DNA from: Candidatus Uhrbacteria bacterium RIFCSPHIGHO2_02_FULL_53_13 | GTDB taxonomy: Bacteria; Patescibacteriota; Patescibacteriia; UBA9934; UBA11717 | DNA length: 14,188 nt | Direction of reading: 5' to 3' | Assembly: GCA_001791035.1 (NCBI GenBank) | Contig: MGDX01000011.1 | Coordinates: 1-14,188, forward strand | Part shown: one piece after another, positions 6,341 to 12,165 of the stretch | Layout of the letters: the number at the start of each line of letters is the position of its first letter | Numbering within the stretch: position 1 is the first letter of the stretch | Notes under the pieces: generated by a model | Told to the model about the DNA's origin: nothing | Databases searched by the model: none | Seen by the model: only the letters and a program-made list of their open reading frames with translations | Made by a program: the position numbers and the translations under genes

Positions 6341-7126
6341 TCAAAGCACGATCGCGAGAATCACCACGCCAAGCGCGATGCGATAGAGGGCGAACGGAAG
6401 GAAGGTCCACCGTTCAATCACGCGCAATAGCAGCCGGATAGCAAGGATGCCGGAAACGAGCGCCGCAAAAAATCCGGCAATCATAGAAGGTTGGAACAGC
6501 GAAACGTTTTGCGCTATAGCATCAGTCACCACATACACCGTAGCTCCGGCGACCGCTGGAACGCTCAATAAAAATGAATACCGCGCGGAAAGCGAGCGAT
6601 CAAAACCGGCCAAGCGCGCAGCCGTCATGGTGATACCGCTACGCGATGTCCCGGGGATCAGCGAAAGCGCCTGCGCACATCCAATGCCGATGGCGGCCTT
6701 CCATGAAACATCGCATATCTCCGTCAAACGACGCGAGGCGAATCGGTCCACGATAACCAACATTACGCCCCAACTGATCAAACTCACCGCAACGGCAACG
6801 GGATACGCGCGCACTACGTCAATCACCTCATCGAGCAACAACGCGACGGCAACCACAGGAATCGTGCCGACGATTAGCATCCAACCGAGTGTGCGATCAA
6901 ACGACGGGCCGCGAAACAAAGCGCCGGCGATACGCCACAAATCTTTCCAAAAAACGGCGACAACGGCAACGAGCGTGGCGGCATGCACCATGATATCAAA
7001 CGCAATATCCTGCGTTTCCCAATCAAATAAAAATGGCACGAGCAGTAAATGCCCGGAACTTGAAATCGGAAGAAATTCCGAGAGGCCCTGCACTGCCCCA
7101 AGAAAAATAGCGTGTGCGATGATCAT
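6341..7126 (-). CDS. uppP: Undecaprenyl-diphosphatase UppP (BacA)
   Basis: UppP is an integral membrane enzyme that removes a phosphate from undecaprenyl diphosphate on the outer face of the membrane, recycling the lipid carrier for peptidoglycan and other wall polymers; overexpression gives bacitracin resistance. The 261-residue protein has the family signatures QGLSEFLPISSSGH (13-26, containing the E/Q-rich motif) and PGTSRSG (158-164), and about eight hydrophobic segments ending in IALGVVILAIVL. The length matches the family. Its ATG overlaps the stop of the upstream ATPase gene as ATGA (7123-7126), indicating translational coupling within one operon, and its TGA is next to the start of the VTT-like gene. 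Confidence 0.97.
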   Translation of the reverse strand: MIIAHAIFLGAVQGLSEFLPISSSGHLLLVPFLFDWETQDIAFDIMVHAATLVAVVAVFWKDLWRIAGALFRGPSFDRTLGWMLIVGTIPVVAVALLLDEVIDVVRAYPVAVAVSLISWGVMLVIVDRFASRRLTEICDVSWKAAIGIGCAQALSLIPGTSRSGITMTAARLAGFDRSLSARYSFLLSVPAVAGATVYVVTDAIAQNVSLFQPSMIAGFFAALVSGILAIRLLLRVIERWTFLPFALYRIALGVVILAIVL

Positions 7127-9267
7127 GTTGCGTCATCAAAGCTCACGTGTGCACCTGGCTTGAGCGGCTTGCCAATCGTTGAGCCGACATCCGGCACGGC
7201 GCCGATAGGAGCACTGCGGTGATCGCGCGGACGTTCAGGACGGCGCGCCGATGTTCGCGCGTTGGTGACGTGCTGTTTTTGCAACCGCTCTTGGCGCGGC
7301 CGGTCTTGTATTCCTTGTTTTCCGCCTTTTCCATCTCGACCGCCTCCTCCCGCGGGTTGACTTCCTCCTCTCTTTCTGCGCCGTTTACGTTTTTGATCGC
7401 TTTCCTGTAGCGAGGGACGGGCGTTTGGCGGCGATTTCAGTGTGTGTAGTGGAATCACGGTCTTCGCCTCCGTCGGTTTCTCGACGTTCGGTTCCGGCTT
7501 CTTGATGATCACATCGCGTTTCCCTTCTGGCGGCTTACTAACTGGTTTGACAACCAGAACGTCCTTCGCTTCTGCGACCGCCTCTCTGTTCTCATCACTC
7601 GTTGTTTGTCCTACGACGCGTTCCTTTGGCGCTTCACGTTCCATGTCCGTCTTCTCTGACAGTGCCACGACCTCCTCCTTTTCCTCAACCTTCCCCACCC
7701 ACGCGCCATCACTCCCCAATTCCGCCACCGAACCCACGACGTTGAGCTCTTCATCGTAGATCAAATCTTTGCGCGCATCGTACTCGCGTGTCCGCTTCAA
7801 ATCGCTCACCTTGTCACGACAATCTTCACAATAAATAGGCCGCGTGCGATCCAATTTGACGGGAATCTTCATGTCCTTGGCGCACCAAGAACATTTGTAA
7901 TTGTACTTTTTCTTTGGCGGATTGCCCGTGCTCTTTGCTTTCGCCTGTTCCATGAGCGCGTCAATGTCAGCATCCTCGGCAATGCCAGCCCATTTGGCAA
8001 TCTTCTCTTCAATCTCATCACGATTGCGGCTGTATCGCTCGCGGCTCACGCGAATCACTTTCTCCTGACTTTCGGTCAAACGCGCGATCGGCGGAAGCGT
8101 CGCCGCAGAAAACGGCGCGCTCGCCACTCCATCAATCATCAGTTTGATGTAAATCTGAAACTTCGGCAGATTGATGATGTCTTCCACTAAAAATCTTGGC
8201 GCCATTTCCGGCTCCAGCGTGAGTCCATCGGGCGCGCCCACGCGAAACAACACGAGAGTCCCGACGTTTCCTAAAACCGCATCGCGCACTTCCTCGGTGA
8301 GCTGGGCAATGTACTGGTGCGCCACAATCAAATTGAGACGGAACTTGCGCGCCTCCGATAAAATGGCCGCAAACGATTCTGTCGCAAAATTCTGAAACTC
8401 ATCCACATACAAGTAGTAGTCTTTGCGCAAGGCTTCAGGAATATCAACGCGATCCATGGCCGCGAGCTGAATTTTGGTGATGAGCATGCCGCCAAGCAAG
8501 CGCATGTTATCTTCGCCGATGCGCCCTTTTGACAGGTTCACCAAAAAAATCTTTTGTTCATCCATGAGCTCTCGAATATTGATCGTTGACTTGACTTGTC
8601 CGATAATGTTGCGAATGAGCCCGGATGTGATGAACTGCCCGATTTTGTTTTGAATCGCCGCCACGGCTTCGGTCGCAAACTTTTCACTGTATCCCGCGTA
8701 CTCCATCACCCAAAACTGTTTGACAATAGGGTCTTTGATGTTCGTCACCACCATTTTGCGAAAGTCCGCGTCCGAATACATACGATTCACGGCCACGAGC
8801 GTTGTGCCGGGCGTATCCATGAGCGCTAAAATAGTGTTGGACAAAATGTACTCCATGCGCGCCGACCACATCCCTTCCCAAATTTTCTTAAACACACCCA
8901 TGAGGTTTGCCGAAAGCAGATGCTTCTGTGTCTGCGTCACCGCCTCGAGTACGTTGAATCCAATTGGGTAATCCAAATCCGCGGGATTGAGATACACCAC
9001 GTCGTTGATGCGCCACGAGGGAATGTAGTCAATGATTTTTTCCACGGTATCGCCGTGCGGATCGATGTATGCCACGCCATGTCCATTGTAAATATCTTGA
9101 AGCACCATGTTTTCAATGAGCGTCGTTTTACCCATGCCGGTTTTACCGATGATGTACATGTGACGCCGTCGGTCGTCCGTTTTTATGCCAAACTTGCGCG
9201 AATGTCCACGATGATTCGTGCGCGCAAAGTAGTTGATTTCGTTCTCGTGATCGTGAATGCGTGGCAT
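7123..9267 (-). CDS. TraD/VirD4-like P-loop ATPase with C-terminal zinc ribbon
   Basis: From ATG 9267 the protein has 714 residues. The N-terminal half is a HerA/FtsK-clade DNA-pump ATPase of the type IV coupling-protein kind (TraD/VirD4/TrwB): Walker A GKTGMGKTT (41-49), YIDPHGD (67-73), Walker B YLYVDEFQNF (285-294), a sensor-like LIVAHQY (313-319) and a likely arginine-finger region around LVLFRVGAPDG. A zinc-ribbon-like pair, CSWC (459-462) and CEDC (480-483), follows. The last ~200 residues are low-complexity, rich in Lys, Arg, Pro, Glu and Gly, and probably disordered. No membrane segment is visible, so anchoring may come from the protein encoded just upstream. Family knowledge suggests DNA or protein translocation at the membrane; the substrate is unknown. 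An ATG at 9312 would add MTEGRHSPLTILTNT but lies inside the repeat at 9307-9374, so I chose 9267. Confidence 0.85.
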   Translation of the reverse strand: MPRIHDHENEINYFARTNHRGHSRKFGIKTDDRRRHMYIIGKTGMGKTTLIENMVLQDIYNGHGVAYIDPHGDTVEKIIDYIPSWRINDVVYLNPADLDYPIGFNVLEAVTQTQKHLLSANLMGVFKKIWEGMWSARMEYILSNTILALMDTPGTTLVAVNRMYSDADFRKMVVTNIKDPIVKQFWVMEYAGYSEKFATEAVAAIQNKIGQFITSGLIRNIIGQVKSTINIRELMDEQKIFLVNLSKGRIGEDNMRLLGGMLITKIQLAAMDRVDIPEALRKDYYLYVDEFQNFATESFAAILSEARKFRLNLIVAHQYIAQLTEEVRDAVLGNVGTLVLFRVGAPDGLTLEPEMAPRFLVEDIINLPKFQIYIKLMIDGVASAPFSAATLPPIARLTESQEKVIRVSRERYSRNRDEIEEKIAKWAGIAEDADIDALMEQAKAKSTGNPPKKKYNYKCSWCAKDMKIPVKLDRTRPIYCEDCRDKVSDLKRTREYDARKDLIYDEELNVVGSVAELGSDGAWVGKVEEKEEVVALSEKTDMEREAPKERVVGQTTSDENREAVAEAKDVLVVKPVSKPPEGKRDVIIKKPEPNVEKPTEAKTVIPLHTLKSPPNARPSLQESDQKRKRRRKRGGSQPAGGGGRDGKGGKQGIQDRPRQERLQKQHVTNARTSARRPERPRDHRSAPIGAVPDVGSTIGKPLKPGAHVSFDDAT

Positions 9268-9306
9268 GGTGTTCGTGAGGATAGTGAGTGGTGAGTGCCT
9301 TCCTTC

Positions 9307-9374
9307 TGTCATTGCGAGCGTAGCGCAACAATCTCATCCTGGCGTTAGATTGCTTCGCGTTGCTCGCAATGACA
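9307..9374. repeat. Palindromic repeat with TGTCATTGCGAGC ends (copy A)
   Basis: TGTCATTGCGAGC (9307-9319) is a perfect inverted match to GCTCGCAATGACA (9362-9374). The inner arms, GCGCAACAATCT and AGATTGCTTCGCG, pair imperfectly around CATCCTGGCGTT. Short palindromes of this CATTGCGAG...GATTGCTTCG type are widespread in bacterial genomes. It sits in the 139-bp gap between the membrane-protein gene and the ATPase gene. Confidence 0.85.
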
Positions 9375-9406
9375 CTGGGAAATGCGACTTCCGACGTCTG
9401 TTTATT

Positions 9407-11035
9407 CTAGACCGGCAAATTCAGCGGAGTTGGTTCATCGTCTTGTGCGTCATCGCCCTGTGCCTGTTTTGCGGTAAAAACCGCGTCTTCCAGTTCAATC
9501 AACGGACCGGTTGGCAAAATATCGTCCATCGAGTCGTTCTCTGAAACCGGCGCCGTGTCGCGCGGAATCGACGGAGGCAACGGAGCTTCCGGCACCAACT
9601 CTGCCGTTGCCAAACGCGCAGGCGACTTTGATGTCGTGCGCGCCGCGTACTCAATCGGCCGACCGTGTTCATCCACTTCAACCAGTGGCTCAAACGGGAG
9701 TTCGTCCGACTCGCCAAACCCCGCTTCCGGCAAAGACGTCGGTGCCTCACCGAGTTTGTACTGCGTCTTCTTAATCGACGGCGCTTGCACATCAATAGAC
9801 GGAAAATGCCACAACGTCGCCAACTCCTCCAAGTTCAAATACATCGGCGTGCTTCCAATGCTGAAACTCCGACCCTTGAGCGCCTTCATGAGCGTGTTCT
9901 GATTCTTTCGATACTCCCAGCGCATCCAAAAATAATCGTCGCGCGGCATGGTGTCTACATCGTACTTGAATTTGTTGCGATCAAAATGCGCAAACAAATT
10001 AATCCACGCTTTCCACAATGTATTGCGGCCTCCCTTATTATACACCTCGTGCCTCGCACAGTACGCCCAACGAATCTTGGTTTTGTATCCTTGTTTGGAA
10101 ATTTTTTGCGCGACGCCTTCCAGTTGTGATTTTTCGCGATCGGTCGCGCGAAAAAACGAGAACGATGGTTTTTTTTCATCACCACTAGCTTCTGACAAAA
10201 ACGTTGAAAACTGTGACACCACCTCTTTTGGAAACCAGGCGATCGGTTCGGCGAGCGCCTCGAGTTTTCCCTTCTTCTTCGGAGCCTCTTTTTCGTATGT
10301 CTTGAGAAGATATTCGGACCCTGCTTCAATCACAGAATCGGCGTCATCCGGATTCACAATAAAATGCACGTAAAACTGTTCGCCTTGTTTGAGCTTTCCC
10401 ATAAACTCCAGCAAGGCAATGAGCGGATCTTTAAACACCTGTTCTTTGGAAACCGTGTGCTCAAAATCCATCCACGTGCGGATAGGAAAGAACGGCTTAT
10501 TTGCCAATTTCAGCTCGCCGCCAAACACCTCGTGCGTATCGTTGGGATACGCGTCGGGAAGATTCTTGAGATAATCTTCCACCTCGGTAATTTCCGCGTC
10601 CGGATATTGAGCGTAAATGGCCGCTTCATATAAATCGCGATACGATGAACTGCAACGGATATAAAATTGGATATAGCCATCAATGCTCACCAGTTCAAAA
10701 CTGGTTGAGAGAAGATATTTTCCAAGCCACCACTCTTCTTTGAGAGTAATGACCGACTTTGTACCTTTGATAATGGCAAAGATGTTCTCCACGGCTTTGA
10801 TAGTTTGCTCGGAACTGCGCGGAACATCAATGGCAAGTACGATGAACTTTTGCTTTGACGCATAGACTCCCTGCCGATGATCGAGCCACAACTGAAACGC
10901 GCCCCAAATGATGACCCCGATAAGAGGGCTTCCAAAAATGAGTAGTTTCAAAAACCAATAGCTAAACGGTTCTGCAACAAACCGATCCAGCTCATCGAGA
11001 TTGATGACGAGCGCGTAAATGAAAAGCGGTAACAT
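9407..11035 (-). CDS. Membrane-anchored protein paired with the TraD-like ATPase, unknown function
   Basis: This 542-residue protein has a hydrophobic N-terminus with one clear membrane segment (about 28-50, FLKLLIFGSPLIGVIIWGAF) and a weaker one at 1-12. A folded region of about 370 residues follows, starting FIVLAIDVPRSSEQTIKAVE (64-83) and including DGYIQFYIRCSSSYRDLYEA (119-138) and YAQYPDAEITEVEDYLKNLP (141-160), a block I associate with CPR proteins encoded next to HerA/VirB4-type ATPases. The last ~100 residues are acidic, Pro-rich and probably disordered. I see no catalytic motif. Gene order and strand suggest it is the first gene of an operon with the ATPase, and a membrane adaptor for it is the simplest hypothesis. 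The start is supported by an extended -10 box ending 7 nt upstream. Confidence 0.8.
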   Translation of the reverse strand: MLPLFIYALVINLDELDRFVAEPFSYWFLKLLIFGSPLIGVIIWGAFQLWLDHRQGVYASKQKFIVLAIDVPRSSEQTIKAVENIFAIIKGTKSVITLKEEWWLGKYLLSTSFELVSIDGYIQFYIRCSSSYRDLYEAAIYAQYPDAEITEVEDYLKNLPDAYPNDTHEVFGGELKLANKPFFPIRTWMDFEHTVSKEQVFKDPLIALLEFMGKLKQGEQFYVHFIVNPDDADSVIEAGSEYLLKTYEKEAPKKKGKLEALAEPIAWFPKEVVSQFSTFLSEASGDEKKPSFSFFRATDREKSQLEGVAQKISKQGYKTKIRWAYCARHEVYNKGGRNTLWKAWINLFAHFDRNKFKYDVDTMPRDDYFWMRWEYRKNQNTLMKALKGRSFSIGSTPMYLNLEELATLWHFPSIDVQAPSIKKTQYKLGEAPTSLPEAGFGESDELPFEPLVEVDEHGRPIEYAARTTSKSPARLATAELVPEAPLPPSIPRDTAPVSENDSMDDILPTGPLIELEDAVFTAKQAQGDDAQDDEPTPLNLPV

Positions 11036-11042
11036 GTCTGCA

Positions 11043-11051
11043 AGTATAACA
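11043..11051 (-). promoter_or_regulatory. Extended -10 promoter of the membrane protein/ATPase operon
   Basis: The minus strand reads TGTTATACT (11051-11043): a TGn extension plus TATACT, a 5 of 6 match. A poor -35 (TTCTAA, 11071-11066) lies 17 bp upstream. The box ends 7 nt before the ATG at 11035, so transcription should start at or within a base or two of the start codon. Confidence 0.5.
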
Positions 11052-11088
11052 TTAGATGTTGGAGGTTAGAAATTGGAATCCATTGTTC

Positions 11089-11146
11089 TGTCATTGCGAG
11101 GAAGCAAAGCGACCGAAGCAACCTTAGCCGGCGTGAAATTGCTTCG
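11089..11146. repeat. Palindromic repeat, degenerate or truncated copy B
   Basis: TGTCATTGCGAG (11089-11100) repeats the left end of the palindrome at 9307, and ATTGCTTCGCG (11138-11148) repeats its right inner arm. CGAAGCAA (11114-11121) and TTGCTTCG (11139-11146) are inverted matches. The expected closing TCGCAATGACA is missing; other sequence follows, so this copy has lost its right end. Confidence 0.7.
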
Positions 11147-11171
11147 CGGCTTGATTCACGGGGCAGCAAGC

Positions 11172-11292
11172 CAATGGCATTCCTTAGTTGCACATCCGGC
11201 TACCCTGGGGCACTTCGGTGCGAACGCGTTGCGTTCGCACCGAAGTGCCCGTCGCGGCGTCACGGAATGCCTCAATGGCATTCCTTAGTTGC
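11172..11292. repeat. 20-bp direct repeat, one copy containing the secF stop
   Basis: CAATGGCATTCCTTAGTTGC occurs at 11172-11191 and, identical, at 11273-11292, a 101-bp period. The second copy includes the last bases of secF and its TAA stop. Between the copies lies the 20-bp-stem hairpin at 11208-11250. It could be a target-site duplication around a small hairpin element, or a tandem duplication. Confidence 0.8.
11208..11250. repeat. Perfect 20-bp-stem hairpin downstream of secF
   Basis: GGGCACTTCGGTGCGAACGC (11208-11227) is exactly complementary to 11231-11250 with a 3-nt loop. No T-run follows on either strand, so it is not a standard intrinsic terminator; it could stabilise the secF mRNA 3' end or be a mobile hairpin element. 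Confidence 0.85.
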
Positions 11293-11300
11293 GCCGCGAC
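11251..11300 (-). terminator. Nested hairpin over the secF stop codon, possible 3' processing or termination structure
   Basis: GTCGCGGCG (11251-11259) pairs with CGCCGCGAC (11292-11300), and inside it GGAATGCC (11264-11271) pairs with GGCATTCC (11277-11284). The secF TAA lies between the two stem layers. There is no T-run, so a role in termination is uncertain. Confidence 0.4.
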
Positions 11301-12163
11301 TCCCAGACAACGAGCAGAGGCGAAGCCAAAAAAATAGATGAATAAGCTCCGACGCCAATGCCAATCATGAGCGCTAAAACAAACATGCGTGTTGTTTCTC
11401 CTCCGAAAAAGAATACTGCCACAAGCGCCAAAAGCGTCGTGAGTGTCGTGTTGATAGAACGCGCGAACGTCTGCGTCACTGATTGATCCACAATCTCTTC
11501 AATGCTTCCGCTCTCGCGAATCAGATTTTCGCGAATACGATCGAATACCACAATGGTATCGTTCACCGAATATCCCAGGATAGTCAAAAGCGCCGCCACG
11601 AACGCCGTTCCCACTTCAACGTGTAATACGTGTCCAATAAGAGCAAACACACCAATCGGAATGAGCACATCATGAAGAGCGGCCACGATGGTGATCACGC
11701 CATATTTCCAGCTCTTCACATAGTGGCTCACCTTGCGAAATGCGAACGCCACGTACGCCGCGATCGTCACAAAAATCAACAGGAGCGCCCACACGGATTT
11801 GCGCTTGAGTTCGTTGCCAATAATCGGTCCGATAGAGTCAAAACGCTTTTCTTCAAACGTGCCGAACGTTCCAAGAACGTCCAAAAGTGCTTGATGCTTT
11901 TCCTCCGAGAGTGTTTTTTGACGGACGATGATGCCGTGCTCATCCACCGGCTGTACGATCCCTTCTTCAAACCCCGCAGCAGACAAAGCCCCGCGCACGT
12001 CACCGACCACGGGGTCATACGTATCAAACTCCACTTCCAATATACTTCCGCCAGTAAAATCAATGCCAAGACGCAGTCCGAACATCGCTAAAAGCACGAG
12101 GCTCGATAGCACCATCACGCCACTCACGGAAAACCAGATCACTTTGTACTTTACAATGGACAT
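11285..12163 (-). CDS. secF: Protein translocase subunit SecF
   Basis: SecF works with SecD in the membrane to pull exported proteins through SecYEG using the proton-motive force. The 292-residue protein has a first membrane segment (about 8-30), the signature GIDFTGGSILEVEF (33-46), an extracytoplasmic P4-type domain (about 45-120), and membrane segments 2-6 with GYSVNDTIVVFDRIREN (197-213) and SVTQTFARSINTTLTTLLAL (228-247), all characteristic of SecF. I chose ATG 12163 (MSIVKYKVIW), which lies 2 nt after the secD TAA, giving tight coupling. The frame is open further upstream to 12391, but that part overlaps secD in another frame and does not look like SecF. The C-terminus (VVWESRRN) lies inside a hairpin and the downstream direct repeat. 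Confidence 0.97.
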   Translation of the reverse strand: MSIVKYKVIWFSVSGVMVLSSLVLLAMFGLRLGIDFTGGSILEVEFDTYDPVVGDVRGALSAAGFEEGIVQPVDEHGIIVRQKTLSEEKHQALLDVLGTFGTFEEKRFDSIGPIIGNELKRKSVWALLLIFVTIAAYVAFAFRKVSHYVKSWKYGVITIVAALHDVLIPIGVFALIGHVLHVEVGTAFVAALLTILGYSVNDTIVVFDRIRENLIRESGSIEEIVDQSVTQTFARSINTTLTTLLALVAVFFFGGETTRMFVLALMIGIGVGAYSSIFLASPLLVVWESRRN

Positions 12164-12165
12164 AG

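Noticed and set aside
7123..9267. Complete conjugation or type IV secretion locus
   Set aside because: Only the coupling-protein-like ATPase and one adaptor-like membrane protein are present; no relaxase, VirB4, pilin or channel genes in the window.
11089..11300. CRISPR array or integron attC site
   Set aside because: Only two copies of a 20-bp repeat at 101-bp period, and no cas or integrase gene; the hairpins lack the GTTAGGC-type core of attC.
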